This document shows, piece by piece, positions 1 to 7,930 of a stretch of 64,000 bases of DNA (its first letter is position 1; each line of letters starts with the position of its first letter). Below the pieces are notes generated by a model. The model did no database searches. It was not told the DNA's origin and saw only the letters and a list, made by a program, of their open reading frames with translations. The stretch is from Firm-04 sp964463355. GTDB taxonomy: Bacteria > Bacillota > Clostridia > Oscillospirales > Ruminococcaceae. A program made the position numbers and the translations under genes. The stretch lies in contig CAYXBP010000005.1 of NCBI GenBank assembly GCA_964463355.1, forward strand, positions 56,243-120,242, given 5' to 3'.

Positions 1-120
1 AAGAACGCTTCCAGACCGATTGCTGCAATGAGCAGGGCGAGGAAATACGCTATGTATTTTCCTTGAAGGTGTTCTGTAGATGGCCAAGAGGAGTATTTCA
101 ATGGGGTTTCCTGATAAACG
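1..120. other. Window-edge stretch, no supported gene
   Basis: No gene can be supported here. The minus strand stays open from about position 138 to the window edge and would encode a short segment ending in a plausible membrane helix (YIAYFLALLIAAIG). Its only ATG lies inside the terminator hairpin and has no ribosome site, so it may be a fragment of an older gene or chance. Confidence 0.3.
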
Positions 121-161
121 AAAGCCATGCAGTCAAGGTGAACTGCATGGCTTTTACTTTA
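121..161. terminator. Intrinsic terminator downstream of the ABC permease
   Basis: AAAGCCATGCAG pairs with CTGCATGGCTTT across a 10-base loop, with T-rich tails on both sides. It lies directly behind the permease stop codon on the minus strand and could also stop transcripts arriving on the plus strand. Confidence 0.75.
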
Positions 162-2639
162 TTGCGCGTCATTGTTCATTCTGCTGACGATATTGTCATT
201 CTGCATCTGATATGCAGAAATGAACGTAGATATACCTGCAACAAATAGCAAACAAATTGCTGTAATACCACCAGTTTGCAGAACACATTGCAGTGCGAGC
301 GGAATATCCAGCGCGGTTTTTGTGAAAAAGGAACAGCCGAATATCAGAAGGAAGCCAAGCAAACAGCCATACAACACATACCGCACAGCAAAGCAGATAT
401 TTTCTCGCAGCGTAAGCATACACAACTGTTTGGGTGTCATGCCGACTGCATGCATGATGGCATATTGCTTGCAGGCAATTCTAACTCGTGTAATGGTACT
501 GAACAGGAGTGACAGCAGAATCAGCATCATCAGCAAACCACCTAGAAAAATATATGGTGCCTGATATTCGGCAGCCAATTGTTGTTGCTGTTCCGCTAAG
601 GTTGCATAATTCTTGAATGCGAGGCTACTGTTTTCACATTCTGTGTAGATATCCAACAGCTTTTTTTCCAGCCTTGCATTTTCGGTTTCGTTTGCAGGGT
701 CAGAAAGCCGCTTGATCCAGACATAAGAATACTGAAGTTGGGAATCAGCCTTTGCCATGATCTGATCAGACAGCAGCAAGCATTCCGCACCAGCGCGACC
801 GCGCAGCAGCTGCGCAAGGCGGCTTGTGTCACTGTCCGCGCTGTATTTTGCAGCGATTTCAACTTCCATACAAGTTGTACGTGGCTTGCCGCCATCTTCA
901 GGATGCTCCAAAACCCACACAGTAACCTTATCACCAATCGTAAATTCAGAGCCGAAAGCAGCTGCTTGCAAACCATTGGAAAAAGCCTGTTCTGAGAGTG
1001 CCCCCTCTGTCAAATCAGCTGAAAAAGAAGCTAGCTGGTCATATGGAATGCCCATAATGGGGTATTCCAATAAATCCATGCCCGATGGAATACCATTATT
1101 GGCGAATATTGCTTCACCATTTTTTTGTATAGAAGCATAAAACTGCAACATGGAATACTCTGGTGCGATTCTATGCTGATCCGCAGAGAGTCCTATCTTG
1201 CGGTTTGCTTCCCTGTTCAGTTCACTTATCAGCTCATTTCCTTTTACTTCGCGATAGCAGTATTCCAATCCAATGTCCTCTTTGATGCGCCAATCGCTTT
1301 TAAAATAATCCATAATGAACAAATTGACCGCAAAGCTGCCAAAGGATATGATCCCTATCAGCAATGCGAGCATGACTCCACCAGAGCGATTTGCCCTTTG
1401 CTTGTGCTTGCCGATGGATCCACGATAAAGCTGCCAGAGGCTGGCATATTTTGGCAAAGCGATTTTCTTGTTATGGGGTCGGGGGCTTTGTTCGATGTTG
1501 CGTTCCGCTGTTTGCAACATTCGGCTTACCTGCACACCATAGGATAACAATATCACAGCAAAGCACAGCGCAGCAGCAAACGCAGTCGTTTTCAATGGAA
1601 ATGCAAACTGCATGGAATTTCCCATCTGCCGATAGATTGCCACAGCCAACGCAAAAATTCCTGTACCTGCCACAACACTGATGATCATAGCTGCCAGTGC
1701 AAGCCACAGCCCTTGTATCGTCAGAGTTTGTATCACCTGCTTGGGCGTCATACCAATACAGCGAAGCAGCTGTAGATTTTTTTGTTGCTCATGCAGCATC
1801 ATACAAGCTGCATTGCGGATGCCGAAAAACACCAGCACCGAAAGCAGAATCGTAGCAAGGGTGGTTAACAAAACGATATTGTTGTTTTCTTCTTCTTCAG
1901 TGGATGTTGTGCGATGCACTGAACACCAATTAACATAATACTTGCCATCGCACCAATAGAGGGCGTCTGGTGTTGTTTCCATTTTACCGATGTAGCTATC
2001 ATCAAAGATAATATGCGCAAGCGAAGGCGTTTCACCGGTGGGGTACATAATAACATCGGGCAATGTGGTGTTTTCCAGCAAGGAATAGGCTTGCTCCCAT
2101 TGATCATATCCATCATAGAAAACGCCACAAAGTGTATATGTTGCGTGGGCATTCCCTTGGGCATCTGCAATGGGCAGGGTAATGGATTCTCCTACATTCA
2201 CAAATTGCTTCAGCTGTACATATACGGTGTACGGCAAGGCGATTTCCCCAGCTTGCTGCGGCAGTGTACCATCTTTGAATTGCAGTTTCAAGGCGTGGGC
2301 TGCGGTAGCATCCAATGTTCCATAGGAGATTTGCGTGTTTTGTTCCTCAATGAGAAATTCTCCGTAAACCTGTACCAGACCGCCATGCCCCTTCTCCAGC
2401 TTTTCGGCGGTTACTGTATCGGGATCCACCCATAATGATGCCCCGGAAAAATGCCCGTAGGTATCCAGCCGCATCTGTAATAATGTATGCTGTACACAGC
2501 CTCGCAGCAGTTGAACAGAAAACAATGTGGATGCAAACAAACCCATCACCAAAGCAATGGCAGCAAATTGCATCTTATGCTTTAGCAGATACCGTATTGC
2601 CAATTGCCAAGGGAGATGCTTGCTGTGCAATCGTTTCAT
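159..2639 (-). CDS. FtsX/MacB-type ABC transporter permease
   Basis: Large membrane permease of about 826 residues, with the layout of the FtsX/MacB family. There is an N-terminal helix (around residues 20-42), a long extracytoplasmic region, then three or four helices from about 260 to 380. A second half repeats the pattern and ends in helices from about 690 to 820. Two FtsX domains in one chain are typical of Firmicutes antimicrobial-peptide or lipid-handling exporters, but the substrate cannot be read from sequence. The chosen start (MKRLHSKH) has GGAGGTG just upstream, overlapping the end of the ATPase gene, so the two are translationally coupled. The partner ATPase is broken (see 2641-3301), so this permease may be orphaned or use another ATPase. 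Confidence 0.88.
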   Translation of the reverse strand: MKRLHSKHLPWQLAIRYLLKHKMQFAAIALVMGLFASTLFSVQLLRGCVQHTLLQMRLDTYGHFSGASLWVDPDTVTAEKLEKGHGGLVQVYGEFLIEEQNTQISYGTLDATAAHALKLQFKDGTLPQQAGEIALPYTVYVQLKQFVNVGESITLPIADAQGNAHATYTLCGVFYDGYDQWEQAYSLLENTTLPDVIMYPTGETPSLAHIIFDDSYIGKMETTPDALYWCDGKYYVNWCSVHRTTSTEEEENNNIVLLTTLATILLSVLVFFGIRNAACMMLHEQQKNLQLLRCIGMTPKQVIQTLTIQGLWLALAAMIISVVAGTGIFALAVAIYRQMGNSMQFAFPLKTTAFAAALCFAVILLSYGVQVSRMLQTAERNIEQSPRPHNKKIALPKYASLWQLYRGSIGKHKQRANRSGGVMLALLIGIISFGSFAVNLFIMDYFKSDWRIKEDIGLEYCYREVKGNELISELNREANRKIGLSADQHRIAPEYSMLQFYASIQKNGEAIFANNGIPSGMDLLEYPIMGIPYDQLASFSADLTEGALSEQAFSNGLQAAAFGSEFTIGDKVTVWVLEHPEDGGKPRTTCMEVEIAAKYSADSDTSRLAQLLRGRAGAECLLLSDQIMAKADSQLQYSYVWIKRLSDPANETENARLEKKLLDIYTECENSSLAFKNYATLAEQQQQLAAEYQAPYIFLGGLLMMLILLSLLFSTITRVRIACKQYAIMHAVGMTPKQLCMLTLRENICFAVRYVLYGCLLGFLLIFGCSFFTKTALDIPLALQCVLQTGGITAICLLFVAGISTFISAYQMQNDNIVSRMNNDAQ

Positions 2640-2640
2640 A

Positions 2641-3301
2641 TCACACCTCCACGTGGCCATCGGAGATATGTATCACCCGGTTCATCTGTTTTGCAACATC
2701 TGGGTCATGGGTAACGATCACCAGTGTGATCTCTTGCTCTACAGCAAGTTGTTTTAACATATTAAGAACATCTTGTCCTTGTGTTTGTATCCAGATTACC
2801 AGTTGGCTCATCGCAAAGCAAAACTGTAGGATGATGCATCACAGCACGTGCAATGGCAACGCGTTGCTGTTGGCCACCAGAAAGCTCCGAGGGATAATGG
2901 TTGAGCCGATTTTGTTAATCAAGTTGCTTCGTTAACTTATCCAATTCTGCTTCTGCAGATTGTGTACCGTTTAACATAGTGGGCAGTAGAATATTCTCCT
3001 GCGCGGTCATTTCTGGAATGAGATGATAGCTTTGGAACACAAATCCGATTTCCTTTCTTCGATAGAGCGCACGCTGTGTGGCATTCATGGCGGTTACATT
3101 CTGTCCGTTAACGATAACCGTTCCATCCGTGGGTTGTTCTAATCCGCCCAGTAAATACAGCAGAGTGGATTTGCCTGAGCCGCTTTTGCCCATGATGGCA
3201 ACCTGCTCTCCCTTTTGAATATGCAAGGAGCAATCCCGCAAGGCAGTTACATATGTCTTACCCATGGAGTATATTTTTTCAAGATTTGTGGTTTGAATCA
3301 T
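2641..3301 (-). pseudogene. ABC transporter ATP-binding subunit, disrupted by a stop and a frameshift
   Basis: This encodes a LolD/MacB-type ATPase that would energise the adjacent permease. The first 128 codons are intact and include Walker A (GKSGSGKST) and a Q-loop region (FVFQSYHL). A TAA at 2915-2917 then stops translation in the same frame in which the gene continues: the ABC signature LSGGQQQRVA, Walker B (VLLCDEPTG) and D-loop follow in register. The family sequence suggests TTA (Leu) changed to TAA. A second lesion near 2781-2790 shifts the frame by one base. After it, the C-terminal part including the H-loop (VIVTHD) reads through to the TGA at 2641. Two independent lesions make a real pseudogene likelier than one sequencing error, but raw reads would be needed to exclude assembly error. 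Confidence 0.85.
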
Positions 3302-3428
3302 CGGGTACCTCCTTTTGAAAACACGAAATGACGATGCTGCTATACAAACGATAACGCATTCTCAATGATGCACTTCACAGGCTGTTTACAAAAAAATGAA
3401 CCGTACTTTTAACGTTATATATATATAT

Positions 3429-3456
3429 ATTATACCACATTTCTTTTGAATGTCAA
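3429..3456 (-). promoter_or_regulatory. Sigma-A promoter for the ABC ATPase/permease pair
   Basis: On the minus strand, TTGACA is followed by a 16-base spacer and TATAAT, then a run of alternating TA. A leader of about 125 bases precedes the ATPase start. Confidence 0.7.
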
Positions 3457-3543
3457 TAGGAAGCACTCTTCCATATTGAATATTGTAACGTTGCACAAAA
3501 TTTGATACTTTATTTGTGCAGTTCTACAGTTTACAACCTATAC

Positions 3544-3586
3544 AAAACAGCAACCGCACCTCTTGATGAAGTACGGTCGTTGTTTA
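3544..3586 (-). terminator. Probable terminator of the pectate lyase gene
   Basis: On the minus strand AACAACGACCG pairs imperfectly with CGGTTGCTGTT around a short loop and is followed by TGTTTTG. It lies about 15 bases after the stop codon. Two mismatches make it weak. Confidence 0.4.
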
Positions 3587-3599
3587 ATGCATTTATCGG

Positions 3600-5930
3600 T
3601 CATTCCGTAAGGCTTGCCAGAATTTTCAGAATAGCTACAGCATCGTTACTATCCACGCCTTCAATGCCGTCCACATTGGCGTTTGCCATACCAATGTCAG
3701 AAATTTCAACCGCTGCGTCCTCTGACAGAAAACGATTCAGTAAAATTACATCATTGATCTTTACAAAGCCATCGCAGTTGACATCGCCTGTTATTGTTAC
3801 AGCAGGGGTCGGTTCTTCGGTGGGTTCTGTGGTTGTTGTAGTAGTTGTGCTTTGCGTTGTATTATCCATACTGACTGCCATGTAATACAGGAACACTGAA
3901 CCATCACCCTTTTTAATAGTATGGCTGCCTGCGGTAAGTTCCATGGTGAATATGCCGTTTGTGGGCACATCATATTTGTTGCCATCTACCTGAAAGGATG
4001 TGCCGTTCTGCATCACCAGTGTCAGGGTTGCGGCAGAGGTGGTAGTGAATTCAATATTGGTGGCAGATTCCATTTTAAGACAAGTGGTCAGTTCCAGATC
4101 GCCGTAATGCATGCTGCCTTTGTCATTGGAAAGATTACCTGTGATTGTATAATAATCACTGGATGTGCCATGCTCCGTGAAATTGTGGATGTATCCAGAA
4201 GTCACAATTGGATCAGTTACGACATTGCTGCTGGTCGTTGTGGTAGTGGTAGAAGTAGAGGTGGAAGTGCTGCTGATAGTGGTTCCAGTCTGAATGGGTT
4301 CGGGTGTCGTGCCGATGTAAGAGCCACTGCCGATGGATACGATTGCATCATCATAGCTGCCCAGGGCGGCTTTTAACTCTGGGATTATCGAAGAATTGCT
4401 GTCTTCCGTGCTATCGTTAAAATCCCATTGAAAATCGCCTCCGTTGATTCTTCCCGCCCATGCTTCCATGATGGCAGGGATATCCTCAGCTGGATCGACT
4501 GCATAGCTGTACATATCACTCGCGGTATCAAAATTATTGTATGATGCACCGCCGTTTGTCGCTTTTACAGATGAGGGTACTTGTTCAGTTCTGGAAGAAG
4601 CATCATAGCAATCAAAATCGCTGTTGCTTTGGCTGTAAGGTTTATAGGAGCCTGCACCAATGATCACATTGCCGTATGCCTTAATCATGCCACCTGTTTC
4701 GCCCGAAAGGGTTTTCTCGGTATCGGAACCTTGGGTGGAGATAATCATTGGTTTGTTGCAGTTGCGGAAGTAATTGTTCTCGACAAAAATATCGGAATCT
4801 GTGGTGGAACCGATGCCATACTTGGCGTTGCCATCATAGTAGTTATTGTATACATGAACAGTTGCCACTCTCACACGGGGGTGACGGGAATCAGAATGAT
4901 CATACCAGTTGTGGTGGTATGTGATGTAGTTGGAGGTGTCACCAGCATTTGCACCCTGCAAATTACACTTTCCGTTATCCCAGAAGTGGTTGTAGGAGTG
5001 GGTAATGTGGTGGGATTTTTTGGTATCCAACGCACCATCGCCTTTGACCTGATCAGCATCTGAGCCTGCATCGCCATAGAAGAAATCGCAGTTATGTACC
5101 CAGCAGTAGCTGTTGCCCTGCTGCAAACCGCAGTTATCGCCTTCGTCGCTGTCGCAGTTCATAAAGCCCAAATTGCGTACTTCAACATCCGCGCAGTTTT
5201 TCAGAACAATGCCAAAGCCATTCATGGTGGCATCATTTCCGATGCCCTCAAGGGTCATGCCCGCTGTGACGGTATCAATCATCAAGTCACCTTTTGGCAT
5301 ATTAGCAGGGTCGGTGATATTGCCGATGAAGCGGATCGCTATAGGGCGAGTTTCCTTGCCCTTTTTATATGCGGCAATGATATTCTGCACACCAGTGATG
5401 GTCTTTATGCCCTTGCCATCGGAATTGATCTCCGCTGTGACAGAATCTTTGTTGGCGTCCGTGACGTAAATTACAATGGCATTGGATTTGAGTGTACCAT
5501 CTGCATTGTAAGCACCCAGTGCCTTGCCGTTGGCAAAAGCAAATCCTTCGCGGTCATGCGCAGTAACGGTCACGTTGACCTCGTTTCCCTTGGAAGTATC
5601 CTCACTGCCACCAACGACAGGTACAACCTTGATGGTATAGCTACCAGCCGCAAGCCCCACCGCGTCAGCGCGGTAATAGCCATTGTATTGGCGGATTAAC
5701 ATACTGTCGATGCGAGTGCCGTTGCAGTATACATTGTAGCCTTCAGCCTGTGCAACTGGTGTCCACTGACAGTAGGCTGATTCAAAAAAGCCGCCTGATT
5801 CTGTAATTGCGACTGTGCTTTCGGCATAAACCACCGCAGATGGTACTTCGGTTGCAGGCATCGCCATACTGCCAAACAGAATTGCAGCACCACAGAGAGC
5901 AGCCGCAAAGCGCATATTGTTTGTTCCCAT
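3600..5930 (-). CDS. Secreted PL1-type pectate lyase with CBM77-like module and C-terminal dockerin
   Basis: Exported pectin-degrading enzyme of 776 residues. The signal peptide (about 1-37) ends near VYA. A short beta-rich module (about 45-125) leads into a parallel beta-helix lyase of the PL1 kind (about 130-480), with DGALDTKKSHHIT and the DSRHPRVR segment carrying the likely catalytic arginine. A Ser/Thr linker (about 550-575) is followed by a module of about 110 residues resembling the pectin-binding CBM77 known from Ruminococcus flavefaciens (my inference from sequence feel). A Thr-rich linker then leads to a type I dockerin (about 715-776) with two calcium-loop repeats (DVNCDGFVKIND; NANVDGIEGVDSND). 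A dockerin means cohesin binding and so a cellulosome encoded elsewhere. The start is supported by AAGGGG eight bases upstream. It has its own promoter. Confidence 0.93.
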   Translation of the reverse strand: MGTNNMRFAAALCGAAILFGSMAMPATEVPSAVVYAESTVAITESGGFFESAYCQWTPVAQAEGYNVYCNGTRIDSMLIRQYNGYYRADAVGLAAGSYTIKVVPVVGGSEDTSKGNEVNVTVTAHDREGFAFANGKALGAYNADGTLKSNAIVIYVTDANKDSVTAEINSDGKGIKTITGVQNIIAAYKKGKETRPIAIRFIGNITDPANMPKGDLMIDTVTAGMTLEGIGNDATMNGFGIVLKNCADVEVRNLGFMNCDSDEGDNCGLQQGNSYCWVHNCDFFYGDAGSDADQVKGDGALDTKKSHHITHSYNHFWDNGKCNLQGANAGDTSNYITYHHNWYDHSDSRHPRVRVATVHVYNNYYDGNAKYGIGSTTDSDIFVENNYFRNCNKPMIISTQGSDTEKTLSGETGGMIKAYGNVIIGAGSYKPYSQSNSDFDCYDASSRTEQVPSSVKATNGGASYNNFDTASDMYSYAVDPAEDIPAIMEAWAGRINGGDFQWDFNDSTEDSNSSIIPELKAALGSYDDAIVSIGSGSYIGTTPEPIQTGTTISSTSTSTSTTTTTTSSNVVTDPIVTSGYIHNFTEHGTSSDYYTITGNLSNDKGSMHYGDLELTTCLKMESATNIEFTTTSAATLTLVMQNGTSFQVDGNKYDVPTNGIFTMELTAGSHTIKKGDGSVFLYYMAVSMDNTTQSTTTTTTTEPTEEPTPAVTITGDVNCDGFVKINDVILLNRFLSEDAAVEISDIGMANANVDGIEGVDSNDAVAILKILASLTE

Positions 5931-6015
5931 TGTAGTTACCCCTTTTCATTGTAATTGATAAGCCGTATTGCAGTGTGGGGCAGAGATATTCCTTGCCCTG
6001 TCCACTATATCATAT

Positions 6016-6044
6016 AGTATACTGCTTTTTTGCTCATAAAGCAA
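6016..6044 (-). promoter_or_regulatory. Promoter of the pectate lyase gene
   Basis: On the minus strand TTGCTT, a 17-base spacer and TATACT lie about 85 bases upstream of the start codon. Confidence 0.6.
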
Positions 6045-6179
6045 TGAACAATATTCGCTTTTTGCTGCACAATTATCCAAAGAGAGTACCGTGCAGTCTA
6101 AAACATCGAAAAAAGGCAGTCGATTTTCAAGCAAAATTTGTGCGAAGTCACAAAAAAAGGTGAAAGTGTTGTGCGAGGC

Positions 6180-6208
6180 TTGACAATCGACGAAAAAAGT
6201 GGTATCCT
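6180..6208 (+). promoter_or_regulatory. Sigma-A promoter of hrcA-grpE-dnaK
   Basis: TTGACA, a 17-base spacer and TATCCT lie immediately upstream of the CIRCE operator, so repressor binding would cover the transcription start. Confidence 0.85.
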
Positions 6209-6212
6209 AGTC

Positions 6213-6239
6213 TTAGCACTCGAGAGGAATGAGTGCTAG
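6213..6239 (+). promoter_or_regulatory. CIRCE operator (HrcA binding site)
   Basis: TTAGCACTC, nine bases, then GAGTGCTAG. This matches the classical CIRCE inverted repeat except for one terminal base. It starts five bases after the -10 box of the hrcA promoter, implying autoregulation and heat induction by HrcA. Confidence 0.96.
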
Positions 6240-6286
6240 CACATGAAAACAAGGTTTGCGAAATCATAGCGAAGGACGGTGAGAGC

Positions 6287-7324
6287 ATGGATGACAGAAA
6301 GCTAAGAATACTGGCAGCTGTTGTGGATACCTATGTGACCACCGGAGAGCCAGTGGGCTCCAAGGCGATTGCAGCTTTGCCAGATATTAATGTATCACCT
6401 GCAACCATTCGCAATGATATGGCAATGCTGGAACAGTTGGGCTTGCTGGAACAACCTCATACTTCCGCAGGACGTGTGCCGACTTTTCAGGGGTATAAGC
6501 TCTATATTGATCAGTGTATGCCAGCGCGACCTGTTCCCGCAGAGGATAAAGCAAAGCTTGATCGTATCTTTGAAGAAGCGGATTCCTACGACGAGGAACT
6601 GCTGATCCAATCTGCAACCAACGCACTGGCAGAGATCACGCATTGTGCTGCTGTGGCAGTTAATGCGATGCCGCAGTTTTCGGTGATATCTAAAGTGGAG
6701 GTTATTCCTACGGGGAAGCGGCTGTATGTTATACTGCTGATTACCTCCGCAGGCAACATCAAAAACAAAGCCTGCCGCTTGGAGATTGATTTGAACGAGG
6801 AGCAGCTTGCGTTTTTTCAGTCGTTCCTCACAGAGCATCTTCATGGCGTTTCCCTCAATGAACTTTCACCGGAACGCATGGAGCAGTTGATCACCGCGAT
6901 GGGTACCTATATGGTCACGCTGGGGCCGCTGGTGCAGGGGCTGTATGAGCTGAGCCGCGATATGATGCAGCAGGAATTGACCGTTAACGGAACGCGCCAC
7001 TTGCTGGCTTGCGAAGAGTTGAATACCATGGATATCGTGCAGTTTATGGAGCATCAGGACGCGATCATGCCATTGCTCAACGAAACATTCAGTGGCATTC
7101 ATGTGAAGTTCAGCGGCGAAAATGCTGACACAGAAAACCAGACATTCGTTATTGGTAATTCCAGTATGATTGTCGGGCAGTATCACAAGGATGGCAGGGA
7201 AGCAGGCAGGTTGGGTTTGATCGGTCCCATGCGGCTGGATTATGCGAAGATTATTCCCTACCTTGAATATATCACCCAAAGGATCACCGATTTGATTTCT
7301 GAAAAGGAGGATGAAAACCCATGA
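6287..7324 (+). CDS. hrcA: Heat-inducible transcription repressor HrcA
   Basis: Repressor of the class I heat-shock operon; family members bind CIRCE and are kept active by GroEL. The protein is about 345 residues. An N-terminal winged helix carries the typical TGEPVGSKAI and SPATIRNDMAMLE segments (about 20-60), followed by the HTSAGRVPT signature and a C-terminal GAF-like dimerisation region. The start MDDRKLRIL is chosen because homologues begin there and a GGACGGTGAG ribosome site precedes it; an upstream in-frame TTG would fall inside CIRCE. The stop overlaps the grpE start by four bases (ATGA), so the two are translationally coupled. Confidence 0.96.
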   Translation: MDDRKLRILAAVVDTYVTTGEPVGSKAIAALPDINVSPATIRNDMAMLEQLGLLEQPHTSAGRVPTFQGYKLYIDQCMPARPVPAEDKAKLDRIFEEADSYDEELLIQSATNALAEITHCAAVAVNAMPQFSVISKVEVIPTGKRLYVILLITSAGNIKNKACRLEIDLNEEQLAFFQSFLTEHLHGVSLNELSPERMEQLITAMGTYMVTLGPLVQGLYELSRDMMQQELTVNGTRHLLACEELNTMDIVQFMEHQDAIMPLLNETFSGIHVKFSGENADTENQTFVIGNSSMIVGQYHKDGREAGRLGLIGPMRLDYAKIIPYLEYITQRITDLISEKEDENP

Positions 7325-7884
7325 GCGATACACCGTATAGCGAGAACAACGCACCGGAGGATACCGCCCCTGAGCAGGAGAACGATTTCCTTGAAGAGGA
7401 GGCACCTTTTTCCGAAACCGATGACGGCGAGCCGGAAATTGTGGAGCAGACCCCCGAGCAGAAGGCTTTGCAGGAGGCGAATGACAAGTATATGCGTCTG
7501 TTTGCCGAGTTTGATAACTACCGCAAGCGCACTGCCAAGGAAAAAACCGAAAGCTATCAGGATGCCGTTGCCAAAACCGTTCTGACGCTGCTGCCCGTTG
7601 TGGATAACTTCGAGCGCGCCATGGCAGTCGCAAGTACCGATGCCGCATTTCGGAACGGTATGGAGAAGATCTATCAGCAATTGTGCGAAACCCTTTCCAA
7701 ACTCGGTGTTAGTGAAATTCCTGCATTGAATGAGGCGTTTGACCCCAAGGTGCATAATGCCATCCGCCAGATAGAGGACGAAAACTTCGGCGAGAACACC
7801 GTTTGCGAGGTCTACCAGAAGGGCTACCGACTGGGCGATCGTATTGTCCGCCACGCAATGGTATCTGTCGCAAACTGCGTCTGA
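7321..7884 (+). CDS. grpE: Nucleotide exchange factor GrpE
   Basis: Co-chaperone that releases ADP from DnaK. The 187-residue protein has an acidic, disordered N-terminus (about 1-50), a long coiled coil with the conserved FAEFDNYRKRT segment, and a C-terminal beta domain with VHNAI and the ending GDRIVRHAMVSVAN typical of the family. It overlaps hrcA by four bases and lies 46 bases upstream of dnaK, in the order hrcA-grpE-dnaK usual in Firmicutes, under CIRCE control. Confidence 0.97.
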   Translation: MSDTPYSENNAPEDTAPEQENDFLEEEAPFSETDDGEPEIVEQTPEQKALQEANDKYMRLFAEFDNYRKRTAKEKTESYQDAVAKTVLTLLPVVDNFERAMAVASTDAAFRNGMEKIYQQLCETLSKLGVSEIPALNEAFDPKVHNAIRQIEDENFGENTVCEVYQKGYRLGDRIVRHAMVSVANCV

Positions 7885-7930
7885 TGCCGTTAACATAACT
7901 ACCCCAAACATTTGAAGGAGGAACTTTATT

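Larger units (their letters stand above)
3302..3599. other. Intergenic stretch with promoter and weak terminator
   Basis: This contains the ABC-operon promoter, a TATATATATA tract at about 3418-3431, and a weak hairpin (about 3544-3586) behind the pectate lyase gene. I see no gene. Confidence 0.6.

Noticed and set aside
1..138. Minus-strand open frame with a hydrophobic segment running off the left edge
   Set aside because: It is too short, its ATG lies inside a terminator stem and no ribosome site is present; it could be a gene fragment but cannot be supported.
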